Shown piece by piece: positions 1 through 5,314 of a DNA stretch of 8,172 nt (position 1 is its first letter; each line of letters starts with the position of its first letter). A program made the position numbers and the translations under genes. This DNA is from Bacillota bacterium (GTDB lineage: Bacteria > Bacillota > Clostridia > Christensenellales > Aristaeellaceae). The DNA is taken from NCBI GenBank assembly GCA_023411175.1, contig JAEYPB010000048.1, positions 1 through 8,172 on the forward strand, read 5' to 3'. The notes below the pieces were generated by a model. The model made no database searches, was not told where the DNA came from, and was given only the letters and a program-made list of their open reading frames with translations.

Positions 1-108
1 AAGGACCATCGTGATCGCCGCCGTCAACGTCGTCTTGCCGTGGTCGACGTGACCGATCGTGCCTACGTTTACGTGCACCTTATTGCGCTCAAATTTTGCC
101 TTCGCCAT
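1..108 (-). CDS. tuf: Elongation factor Tu (EF-Tu), N-terminal fragment cut by window edge
   Basis: The ATG at 108-106 opens a frame that runs off the left edge, giving 36 residues that begin MAKAKFERNKVHVNVGTIGH. Residues 19-26 are GHVDHGKT, the P-loop (G1) of the translational GTPase domain, followed by TLTAAIT as in bacterial EF-Tu. EF-Tu carries aminoacyl-tRNA to the ribosomal A site as a GTP complex in the cytoplasm. A strong ribosome binding site (AGGGAGG, 119-125) lies 10 nt upstream and fixes the start. The gene sits 42 nt downstream of a tRNA-Gly gene, with no obvious terminator between them, so the two probably share the promoter at 281-309. The sigH-tRNA-tuf order fits firmicutes, where rpmG, secE and nusG often follow; that part lies outside the window. 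Only the G1 region is visible, but the sequence is highly characteristic. Confidence 0.96.
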   Translation of the reverse strand, partial: MAKAKFERNKVHVNVGTIGHVDHGKTTLTAAITMVL

Positions 109-118
109 TGCCTTGGTT

Positions 119-125
119 CCTCCCT
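119..125 (-). promoter_or_regulatory. Ribosome binding site of tuf
   Basis: On the minus strand this reads AGGGAGG, close to the consensus Shine-Dalgarno, with 10 nt to the tuf ATG. Its strength fits a very highly expressed protein. Confidence 0.75.
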
Positions 126-150
126 AATCATTGTCGTCCGGGGTGATTTA

Positions 151-224
151 TGGAGCGGGTGATGGGAATCGAACCCACGTGATCAGCTTGGGAAGCTGGA
201 GCTCTGCCATTGAGCTACACCCGC
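151..224 (-). tRNA. tRNA-Gly, anticodon CCC
   Basis: The 74-nt minus-strand sequence folds as a full cloverleaf. The acceptor stem GCGGGUG pairs with CACCCGC, followed by U73 and a genome-encoded CCA. The D stem is GCUC/GAGC, the anticodon loop is UUCCCAA (anticodon CCC at 192-190), the variable loop is 4 nt, and the T stem is GUGGG/CCCAU around UUCGAUU. The anticodon stem CCAGC/GCUGA leaves its outermost pair as a C27-A43 mismatch. CCC reads GGG codons, an isoacceptor more often kept in GC-rich genomes. It lies about 50 nt downstream of the predicted transcription start and 42 nt before tuf, so it is likely released from a tRNA-tuf precursor by RNase P and 3' processing. Confidence 0.95.
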
Positions 225-280
225 GCGCGCCCACCCTTCAACGCATGAAAGCACAGCCAACACGCCGTCATACGCGAACC

Positions 281-309
281 ATTGTACTGGAAGGTGTGGG
301 GTTTGTCAA
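281..309 (-). promoter_or_regulatory. Sigma-A promoter for tRNA-Gly and tuf
   Basis: Reading the minus strand, the -35 is TTGACA (309-304, perfect), the spacer is exactly 17 nt (303-287), and the -10 is TACAAT (286-281, one mismatch to TATAAT). Transcription should start near 274, about 50 nt before the mature 5' end of the tRNA. A near-consensus promoter is expected for a tRNA/EF-Tu transcript. No other equally good promoter is visible between sigH and the tRNA. Confidence 0.85.
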
Positions 310-333
310 TAAGAAGTTTGCCGTTTGAGGGTT

Positions 334-366
334 AAAAATGCAAAGTCTGCCCAAATGCGAGGGCAG
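334..366 (-). terminator. Weak candidate terminator after the sigH operon
   Basis: On the minus strand, CTGCCC (366-361) and GGGCAG (352-347) form a 6-bp GC-rich stem with an 8-nt loop. A run of five T (338-334) follows, but it starts 8 nt beyond the stem, farther than in a good intrinsic terminator. It lies between sigH and the -35 of the next promoter, which is where a terminator is expected. Treat it as tentative. Confidence 0.3.
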
Positions 367-455
367 GCCGCCCAAATCGCCTTGTTGGGGCGTGCAATAC
401 GGCATATCCCGCCGGAGCTTTTCAACGTTCCGGGCGATCATGGCGCCGGAACAGG

Positions 456-494
456 CGTTGCCCGCATGAGTCGTGCGCACCGGTGCGGGCAACG
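456..494. repeat. 11-bp perfect inverted repeat downstream of sigH
   Basis: The arms CGTTGCCCGCA (456-466) and TGCGGGCAACG (484-494) are perfectly complementary around a 17-nt loop. The loop contains a small palindrome (GTGCGCAC). The stem starts about 85 nt past the sigH stop codon. There is no T tract on the minus side, and only three T on the plus side. It could be an mRNA 3'-end stabiliser, a Rho-independent terminator of atypical form, or a binding site. Confidence 0.6.
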
Positions 495-578
495 TTTCCT
501 CAGACCCCCGGCCCGCCCGGAAATCCCTCTGAAATTCTGGCTGTCTGCAAACTCAAAGGCGCGAAGAGGGACCACGCC

Positions 579-1196
579 TTACTCCTGCAGCATCTTCTGC
601 AGCTTGCGCTTGACGCGCTGTAGCGCATTGTCGACGGATTTGACGTGCCGGTGCATCTCGCTGGAAATCTCCTGGTAGCTCTTTCCCTCAAGGTACCGCT
701 GCAACACCTGCTTTTCGAGGCCGGACAGGGTCTTGCCGATGCGGCCCTCGATCAGCGACACGTCTTCCCGGTTGATGAGCACCTCTTCAGGATTCGCCTC
801 CCAGCCCTCGGTGATGACGTCCAGAAGCGTCCGGTCGGACTCCTCATCGTAGATGGGCTTGTTGAGCGACACGTAGCTGTTGAGGGGGATGTGCTTCTGC
901 CGGGTCGCCGTCTTGATGGCGGTGATGATCTGGCGCGTGATGCACAGCTCCGCGAAGGCTCGGAAGGAGGCCAGCTTCTCCTCTCGGAAGTCGCGGATGG
1001 CCTTGTACAGCCCAATCATGCCCTCTTGAACGATATCCTCGTGGTCGGCGCCGATCAGAAAGTAGCTGCGCGCCTTGGAGCGCACAAAGTTTTTGTATTT
1101 GTTGAGCAGATATTCCAGCGCGGTGCCGTCTGCCTGCTGGGCGAGGCGGACCACCTGTTCGTCGGTCATATGCTCAAAACGTTCGTACAGAACCAA
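579..1196 (-). CDS. sigH: RNA polymerase sigma-H factor (SigH/Spo0H)
   Basis: This 205-residue sigma-70 family protein directs RNA polymerase to transition-phase, early sporulation and competence promoters in Bacillus, and has related roles in other firmicutes. Region 2 spans about residues 28-98 and includes DIVQEGMIGLYKAIRDF (54-70) and the recognition segment FAELCITRQIITAIKTATRQ (81-100). Region 4, the -35-binding helix-turn-helix, spans about 157-200, with SYQEISSEMHRHVKSVDNAL. These stretches match Bacillus SigH almost residue for residue. I chose TTG at 1196 because AGGAG (1210-1206) lies 9 nt upstream. An ATG at codon 10 (1169) has no good ribosome binding site. It is the last gene of the rhaB-mrnC-rlmB-rae1 operon, 4 nt after rae1. 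SigH suggests a spore-former or a descendant of one but does not prove sporulation. Confidence 0.96.
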   Translation of the reverse strand: MVLYERFEHMTDEQVVRLAQQADGTALEYLLNKYKNFVRSKARSYFLIGADHEDIVQEGMIGLYKAIRDFREEKLASFRAFAELCITRQIITAIKTATRQKHIPLNSYVSLNKPIYDEESDRTLLDVITEGWEANPEEVLINREDVSLIEGRIGKTLSGLEKQVLQRYLEGKSYQEISSEMHRHVKSVDNALQRVKRKLQKMLQE

Positions 1197-1200
1197 AGGG

Positions 1201-1713
1201 TTATTCTCCTCTTCGCATGCGTTCCAGCTTCTGACGCACGTCGGGCGGCAGATGTTCCAGAACGGTGGTCTTTCGGGGCGGCTCGCGCCGGACGATGGCC
1301 GGCGGGGTGCGCATGCGCTCGATCTCGGCGATCAGTTCCCGAGAGGGGAGCCGTGTCGCGCCCCGGGCCAACACCACCGTCTGCTCGACGAAATCGTTGG
1401 TGGCGACCCGCACCTCCATGCGCCCGGCGTCGATGGCGGCGGCGTAACCGTCGCAGAGCCGCTCGATGTAGTGGTCCGCGGTCTCACCGCGCTTGGTGAA
1501 GACCACCGTCAGCGCGCCGGACTCCTGGGTCGATCGGACGGGCCGGTCGGACTGCCAGGCGTCAAACACCAGGATCACCTGCTGGCCGGAGTAGCCGGCG
1601 TAGTCCGAAAGCGCGTGGATGAGTTCGTGCCGGGCGTCCTCCAGCTTTCCCCGGGGCACGCCCTTCCAGGCGCACAGTACGTTGTAACCATCCACCAGCA
1701 GGATGCGCTTCAT
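1201..1713 (-). CDS. rae1: Rae1/YacP-type NYN-domain endoribonuclease
   Basis: This 170-residue protein has a PIN-like NYN domain over about residues 1-130. LLVDGYNVL (5-13, with D8 and N11), VFDA (49-52), TKRGETADHYIE (73-84, acidic residues E77 and D80) and ATNDFVEQ supply the conserved acidic metal-binding cluster. A charged tail ends in a basic segment. The Bacillus homologue Rae1 (YacP) is a 170-residue ribosome-associated nuclease that cleaves mRNA in the ribosomal A site during translation. The same length, and the position between rlmB and sigH, match the Bacillus order. The ATG at 1713 overlaps the rlmB stop by 4 nt (ATGA). A GGAG (1723-1720) lies 6 nt upstream, so the genes are translationally coupled. 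The family is clear; exact mRNA targets cannot be read from sequence. Confidence 0.93.
   Translation of the reverse strand: MKRILLVDGYNVLCAWKGVPRGKLEDARHELIHALSDYAGYSGQQVILVFDAWQSDRPVRSTQESGALTVVFTKRGETADHYIERLCDGYAAAIDAGRMEVRVATNDFVEQTVVLARGATRLPSRELIAEIERMRTPPAIVRREPPRKTTVLEHLPPDVRQKLERMRRGE
1206..1210 (-). promoter_or_regulatory. Ribosome binding site deciding the TTG start of sigH
   Basis: AGGAG on the minus strand lies inside the last codons of rae1, 9 nt before the TTG at 1196. It supports the rare TTG start over the internal ATG at 1169. It also places sigH translation directly behind ribosomes finishing rae1. Confidence 0.7.
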
Positions 1714-2993
1714 TGGCCGCTCCGGGCACGCATGACCTCGTACAGCGCGATGCCCGCGGCCACCGACGCGTTGAGCGAGGCGATCTGGCCCTTCAGCGGG
1801 ATCGACACCACTTTGTCACAGCCTTCCAGCACGAGCCGGGAGATGCCCTCACCCTCGGAGCCGATTACGACGACGGCCGGGCCGGTCAGGTCGGCCTCGC
1901 GGATGTCGCCGCCGGACATGTCGCAGCCGATCACCCACAGCCCCTTTTCCTTGAGCTCCGCCAGGGTTCTCGAAAGGTTTCCCACCCGGGCCACCGGCAG
2001 GTAGCTGAGCGCCCCCGCCGCAGCCTTGACCGCCGCAGGGTTCAGCCCGGCGGAACGGCGCTCCGGCACGATGACGCCGTGGGCGCCGCAGCACTCGGCG
2101 GAGCGGATGACGGCCCCCAGGTTGTGGGGATCGGTCACGCCGTCCAGCACCACGATGAAGGGCGCTTCGTCCTTCTCCGCGGCCTTTTCCAAGATCTCTT
2201 CCACAGAGGAATAGGCCGCCGCCGACGCGTAGGCCAGCATGCCCTGGTGGTTGGGGTAAACGGCATCCAGCCGCGCGCGTTCAACGAACTGTACCACGAT
2301 GCCCGCTTCCCGGGCCTTCGCTACCAACTCCCGCGCAGAACCGGACAGTTCGCCTTGGGCCACCAGCATCTTCTCGATGGGCCGACCGGCCTTCAGCGCC
2401 TCCCGGATGGGGTTGCGGCCTACCAGCAGGTTGTCCATTTCGGCGGCTTCCGCCTCCGGCGAAGCGGGTGCTTCCATCTCGGGGCGTTCAAATTTCGGGA
2501 CAGGCCTGCCATAGCGCGGCGCGTCCCCGGCTGGCTTGTCGAACTTCGGCGCGGGACGGCCATAACGCGGCGCGTCCCCGGCGGGCTTGTCGAACTTCGG
2601 CGCGGGACGGCCGTAGCGCGGCGCGTCCCCGGCGGGCCTATCGAACTTCGGCGCGGGACGGCCGTAGCGGGACGCGTCCTGTTTTGCGCGGCTGCCCTCG
2701 TCGTACACCGCGGGCGGAACCGGGTGTTCCGGCGTGCGCGAGGTGCGCGGGCCGGGGCCTTTGCCGCCATCGTCACGGAAAGACCGGCCGGGCCTGTCCC
2801 CGTAGGGCTTCCTGTCCCGGTCAAAAGGACGGCGCCCGTCCTCGCCCTGCGCGCCCCTGTCGTAATACCGGCGCCCGTCGCCGGGCTTTCCATCGCCCTT
2901 CCCACCCCGGGACCGATCCTGCGGGCGTCCGCCCTTTCCGCCGGACAAGTACTTCTCAAAACCGCGGCCCTTGCCGCCCTTCTTCCCATCCAT
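1710..2993 (-). CDS. rlmB: 23S rRNA (guanosine-2251-2'-O)-methyltransferase RlmB with long disordered N-terminal extension
   Basis: This 427-residue SPOUT-class methyltransferase uses SAM to methylate the ribose of G2251 in the 23S rRNA P loop. The catalytic part is ordinary. A substrate-binding domain begins at about residue 188 (LLVGRNPIREAL). The SpoU knot motifs follow: DPHNLGAVIRSAE (288-300), VVVIGSEGEGIS (374-385) and IPLKGQIASLNASVAAGIAL (398-417). What is odd is residues 1-185, a low-complexity extension rich in Gly, Arg, Lys, Asp and Pro that includes four tandem 17-residue repeats (106-173). Family members without an extension are about 245-250 residues long. The ATG at 2993 has GGAGGAGAGG (3010-3001) ending 7 nt upstream, overlapping the end of mrnC, so translation of the extension is credible. 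It lies 4 nt after mrnC and overlaps rae1 by 4 nt. Confidence 0.95.
   Translation of the reverse strand: MDGKKGGKGRGFEKYLSGGKGGRPQDRSRGGKGDGKPGDGRRYYDRGAQGEDGRRPFDRDRKPYGDRPGRSFRDDGGKGPGPRTSRTPEHPVPPAVYDEGSRAKQDASRYGRPAPKFDRPAGDAPRYGRPAPKFDKPAGDAPRYGRPAPKFDKPAGDAPRYGRPVPKFERPEMEAPASPEAEAAEMDNLLVGRNPIREALKAGRPIEKMLVAQGELSGSARELVAKAREAGIVVQFVERARLDAVYPNHQGMLAYASAAAYSSVEEILEKAAEKDEAPFIVVLDGVTDPHNLGAVIRSAECCGAHGVIVPERRSAGLNPAAVKAAAGALSYLPVARVGNLSRTLAELKEKGLWVIGCDMSGGDIREADLTGPAVVVIGSEGEGISRLVLEGCDKVVSIPLKGQIASLNASVAAGIALYEVMRARSGQ
2475..2678 (-). repeat. Four tandem 51-bp repeats inside rlmB (17-residue units)
   Basis: Four in-frame copies encode units of the form DAPRYGRPAPKFDKPAG (RlmB residues 106-122, 123-139, 140-156 and 157-173). 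The two middle units (2627-2577 and 2576-2526) differ at only 3 of 51 bases by my count. The first and last have diverged (S for P, R for K, V for A, and ERPEM at the end). The unit length is a multiple of three, so copy-number change would not shift the frame. Near identity of the inner copies suggests recent duplication or ongoing homogenisation. Confidence 0.9.
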
Positions 2994-2997
2994 GCCG

Positions 2998-3366
2998 TTA
3001 CCTCTCCTCCGCGCCCAGCGCGACTTCGATCAGCGCTTCCATGCGCGCCTTTTGATCGGTCAAATACAGGTATCCAATGAGCGCCTCCAGCGCCGTGGCT
3101 CGGTGGTATTCCGCCGGGTCGGCGTTGTGGGGCGGCGTCTGCCGCGCGTTGCGGGCGCGGCGAACCACCCCGCGCTCGGCGTCGGTCAGGATCGGCTCAA
3201 GCCTGAGAAGCGCCTCCGACTGCGCGTGGGCGCATACGGTGCCGATGGCGGCGCGATGCAATGCGTGGATGCGGTCGCCGCCGCGCACGAGCCGTTCGCG
3301 CACGTAGAACTCGTAGATCGCGTCTCCGAGGTAGGCGAGTTCCAGCGAACCGGGAAGGCCTGTCAC
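2998..3366 (-). CDS. mrnC: Mini-ribonuclease III (23S rRNA maturation)
   Basis: This 122-residue protein is a stand-alone RNase III catalytic domain without the double-stranded-RNA-binding domain. In Bacillus, MrnC trims both ends of 23S rRNA. The signature LELAYLGDAIYEFYVRERL spans residues 8-26, with the catalytic Asp at D15. The second acidic motif ALEALIGYLYL (92-102) supplies E94. RRARNAR (69-75) and EYHRATALEA are also typical. The length is only slightly below the usual range of about 130-145. The GTG at 3366 overlaps the rhaB TGA stop (GTGA), and I see no strong ribosome binding site before it, so translation probably depends on ribosomes ending at rhaB. rlmB follows after 4 nt. In Bacillus mrnC also precedes rlmB, but its upstream neighbour is cysS, not a sugar kinase. 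Confidence 0.94.
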   Translation of the reverse strand: MTGLPGSLELAYLGDAIYEFYVRERLVRGGDRIHALHRAAIGTVCAHAQSEALLRLEPILTDAERGVVRRARNARQTPPHNADPAEYHRATALEALIGYLYLTDQKARMEALIEVALGAEER

Positions 3367-4844
3367 AGCAGCTTCAGGAAGCGCTCGTAGGCCGCCTTCC
3401 AGTCCTCACCGTCGCCCTGGGGCTGGTAGGTGATGGTCGGGAACGACCGCGCGACGACTTCGCGCAGCTCCGCGACCGAGCCGATCGCGCCCAGCGCCAT
3501 CGCCTGCACCAGCAGATTCCCGATCACCGTGCCCTCGCTGGGGCCCGCGATGACGGGCTTTCGGAGCGCGTTGGCCGTATACTGGTTGAGCATCAGGTTC
3601 TTGCTGCCGCCGCCGACGATGTTGAGCGCATCCACAGGATGACCCAAGAGGTCCTTTTCAAGCCGCTCGACGCTCCAGCGGTACTTGAGCGCCAAGCTCT
3701 CCAAAATCACGCGGATGATCTGCCCGCGGCCCTTGGGCACGCTCTGCCCGGTGCGCTCGCAGTAAGCCTGAACCCGCGCGGGCATGCCGCCCGGCTGGAG
3801 GAAGCAGGGGTCGTCCACGTCGAGGATTGCGAGGAAGGGCGGCGCTTCGGAGGCCATCCTGTCCAGCGTGTCGAAGTCCACGGCGTCCTCGCGGCGGTCC
3901 CACTCGCGCTTGCACTCCTGCAAAATCCACAGACCCATGATGTTCTTGAGCAGCCGCGTGGTTCCGTCGACGCCGCCCTCGTTGGTATAATTGGCCTCGA
4001 GAACCGCGCGCTCGCACATGGGGGTGCGGATTTCGGTGCCGAGAAGCGACCAGGTGCCGCTGGAGATGTAGGCAAAGTTGTCGCCCTTCGCAGGCACCGC
4101 CGCCACCGCCGACGCGGTATCATGCCCGCACACCGCGATGACGGGCACTTCGCCCACGCCGGTCTCCGCGGCGATGCCGGGCAGCAGCGTGCCCCGCATC
4201 GCGCCCGGCTGCTCGATCTCCGTAAAAAGCGACCGCGGGATGCCGAAGGCGTCTATCAAATCCCACGCCCAGTCCCGGGTGTTCGGGTCGATCAGCTGGG
4301 AGGTGGAGGCGATGGTGTACTCCGTCGCCATTTTTCCCGTCAGAAAGTAGGCCAGAAGGTCGGGGATCATGAGCAGCTTGTCCGCGATGTCCCAGACGGG
4401 GTCCTGCTGGCGCTTCATCGCGTAGAGCTGAAAGAGCGTGTTGAACTGGATGAACGCGAGGCCGGTGCGGCGGAAGATCTCCTCCTTGGACATGATCTCA
4501 AACGCCTTGGGCATGATGTCATCGGTGCGCTTGTCTCGGTAGTGCACCGGAATGCCCGCGAGGTGACCGTCTTTGCTCAGAAGCCCAAAATCGACGCCCC
4601 AGGTGTCGATGCCGATCGAATCCAGCCGGATGCCTTCCTTCGCGGCCTTGGTCAGCGCCTGCTTCATCTCAAAGAAAAAGCGCTGCACGTCCCAGATCAT
4701 GCGGCCGTTGATGGTCACCGGATCGTTGGAAAACCTGTGGATTTCCGTGAGGCGGATGCGCTCGCCGTCAAACTGTCCGAGCATCGCGCGGCCACTGGAC
4801 GCGCCGAAATCAAAGCCCAGAAGGTTTAGCGCCTTCGTATTCAT
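3363..4844 (-). CDS. rhaB: Rhamnulokinase (L-rhamnulose kinase, FGGY family)
   Basis: This 493-residue FGGY-family sugar kinase is predicted to phosphorylate L-rhamnulose with ATP to L-rhamnulose 1-phosphate, the second step of cytoplasmic rhamnose catabolism. The N-terminal ATPase fold shows GFDFGASSGRAML (10-22). GIDTWGVDFGLL (78-89) and CGHDTASAVA (239-248, with the likely catalytic base D242) follow. YISSGTWSLLG (259-269) and the adenine-site segment VGGGSKNLMLNQYTANAL (410-427) complete it. GASSGR and the HDTASAV and SSGTWSLLG motifs are typical of rhamnulokinases rather than xylulo- or glycerol kinases. I chose the ATG at 4844, which is preceded by GGGG at 6 nt. A GTG at 4856 in the same frame would add four residues. 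It is first in the operon from the promoter at 4878-4906 and overlaps mrnC by GTGA. No other rhamnose gene is in the window. Exact substrate is inferred. Confidence 0.92.
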   Translation of the reverse strand: MNTKALNLLGFDFGASSGRAMLGQFDGERIRLTEIHRFSNDPVTINGRMIWDVQRFFFEMKQALTKAAKEGIRLDSIGIDTWGVDFGLLSKDGHLAGIPVHYRDKRTDDIMPKAFEIMSKEEIFRRTGLAFIQFNTLFQLYAMKRQQDPVWDIADKLLMIPDLLAYFLTGKMATEYTIASTSQLIDPNTRDWAWDLIDAFGIPRSLFTEIEQPGAMRGTLLPGIAAETGVGEVPVIAVCGHDTASAVAAVPAKGDNFAYISSGTWSLLGTEIRTPMCERAVLEANYTNEGGVDGTTRLLKNIMGLWILQECKREWDRREDAVDFDTLDRMASEAPPFLAILDVDDPCFLQPGGMPARVQAYCERTGQSVPKGRGQIIRVILESLALKYRWSVERLEKDLLGHPVDALNIVGGGSKNLMLNQYTANALRKPVIAGPSEGTVIGNLLVQAMALGAIGSVAELREVVARSFPTITYQPQGDGEDWKAAYERFLKLL

Positions 4845-4877
4845 GTCAATCCCCACTTTCTTCTATACATCAGCGTC

Positions 4878-4906
4878 ATTATACCAGTTTGGAGGGGCGT
4901 CGTAAA
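4878..4906 (-). promoter_or_regulatory. Sigma-A promoter of the rhaB-mrnC-rlmB-rae1-sigH operon
   Basis: On the minus strand the -10 is a perfect TATAAT (4883-4878) preceded by TGG, giving an extended -10 (TGGTATAAT). The spacer is 17 nt, and the -35 is TTTACG (4906-4901, four of six matches to TTGACA). The predicted start near 4871 leaves a leader of about 27 nt before the rhaB ATG at 4844. The DnaA-box cluster begins about 75 nt upstream of the -35. Confidence 0.75.
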
Positions 4907-4953
4907 CGTATTTTTCACCGTCTGCGGGCCATATCACGCATGCATGCATTATG

Positions 4954-4974
4954 CAGCGCGATTTCGCTGTTTTT
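4954..4974 (+). terminator. Small hairpin with T5, terminator-like on plus strand
   Basis: CAGCG (4954-4958) and CGCTG (4965-4969) form a 5-bp stem with a 6-nt loop, followed directly by TTTTT. No plus-strand gene lies upstream, so it would only stop antisense transcription. The short stem makes chance likely. Just upstream is the perfect palindrome GCATGCATGC (4938-4947). Confidence 0.2.
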
Positions 4975-4980
4975 CCGCAG

Positions 4981-5163
4981 TAATCCACAATATCCACAGG
5001 CTTATCCACAGAAAAGTGCCGGTGAACGCTGGTTTTTGGCGGAATTTGGACAATCCTGGTGGATTATTCATCGGGATAACGGAAAGTTATCCACAGAACG
5101 CCGCCTGTTTCGTTGGCGCACGCGGGGAGTGCGGTCTGTTTTGCACAGTGGAAATGTGGATTA
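4981..5163. promoter_or_regulatory. DnaA-box cluster in the tsaD-rhaB intergenic region
   Basis: Two perfect DnaA boxes (TTATCCACA) lie at 5002-5010 and 5087-5095. One-mismatch boxes are TAATCCACA at 4981-4989, ATATCCACA abutting it at 4990-4998, and TAATCCACA on the minus strand at 5163-5155. A relaxed TTWTNCACA match, TTTTGCACA, is at 5139-5147. Weaker matches appear around 5058-5079, 5161-5169 and 5300-5308. The first three boxes are packed within 30 bp in the same direction. DnaA is the replication initiator and also a transcription factor. There is no dnaA, dnaN or rpmH here and no clear AT-rich unwinding element, so a regulatory or DnaA-titration cluster is more likely than oriC. Confidence 0.75.
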
Positions 5164-5314
5164 TCCCGCCCGAACCCTGGTTGCTCCCCTTCTGGCGTTC
5201 CAAACCCGGAAACCACTCTCCCGCCACGTCATATCCGCGCATCGCCCCGGCGGTTTTACGAAAACGGAATTGCAGAGAGACTACACAGAGCACCGGTCTG
5301 TATTCACAGCGCCG

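Larger units (their letters stand above)
310..578. other. Intergenic stretch between sigH and the tRNA-Gly promoter
   Basis: I see no convincing gene in this 269-nt stretch. Short open frames cross it on both strands, but they lack recognisable protein sequence and overlap known features. It contains an 11-bp perfect inverted repeat (456-494) and a weaker 6-bp hairpin (347-366) with five T in a row downstream on the minus strand (338-334). Either could help end the sigH operon transcript, but neither is a textbook intrinsic terminator. Confidence 0.6.
4907..5314. other. Gene-free region between tsaD and the rhaB promoter
   Basis: I find no credible coding sequence in these roughly 400 nt. 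The open frames here are short or are extensions of antisense frames, without family resemblance. The right part (5164-5314), just past the tsaD stop, shows no clear intrinsic terminator; the best hairpin is a 5-bp GTTTT/AAAAC pair around 5254-5266. The left part carries the DnaA-box cluster, a GCATGCATGC palindrome and a small plus-strand hairpin. Confidence 0.7.

Noticed and set aside
131..328. Small plus-strand open frame of 65 codons
   Set aside because: It is an antisense read across the tRNA-Gly gene; such spurious frames are commonly mis-annotated as proteins.
645..1499. Plus-strand open frame across sigH and rae1
   Set aside because: Antisense to two confidently identified genes, with an Arg/Ala-rich shadow translation.
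1201..1713. NYN/PIN-type toxin of a toxin-antitoxin pair
   Set aside because: The fold is shared, but length, motifs and position between rlmB and sigH match the housekeeping Rae1/YacP family, and no antitoxin gene is adjacent.
2475..2678. CRISPR array
   Set aside because: The 51-bp units are directly adjacent with no spacers, and they are translated in frame within RlmB.
1713..3080. Long plus-strand open frame of 455 codons
   Set aside because: It lies antisense to rlmB, reads as Arg/Gly/His/Val-rich sequence without family motifs, and is produced by the GC-rich codon pattern of the real gene.
3261..4829. Long plus-strand open frame of 522 codons
   Set aside because: It is antisense to rhaB, whose motifs are unmistakable, and its translation has the low-complexity look of a shadow frame with no upstream ribosome binding site that stands out.
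4844..4856. GTG at 4856 as the rhaB start
   Set aside because: It would leave only about 15 nt of leader and lacks a clear ribosome binding site. The ATG at 4844 has GGGG at 6 nt and gives the usual short N-terminus, though the GTG cannot be excluded.
4981..5163. Chromosomal origin oriC
   Set aside because: The boxes are origin-like, but dnaA, dnaN, rpmH and gidA are not here and no AT-rich unwinding element or DnaA-trio run is visible. A regulatory cluster fits better. A GC-skew plot could overturn this.
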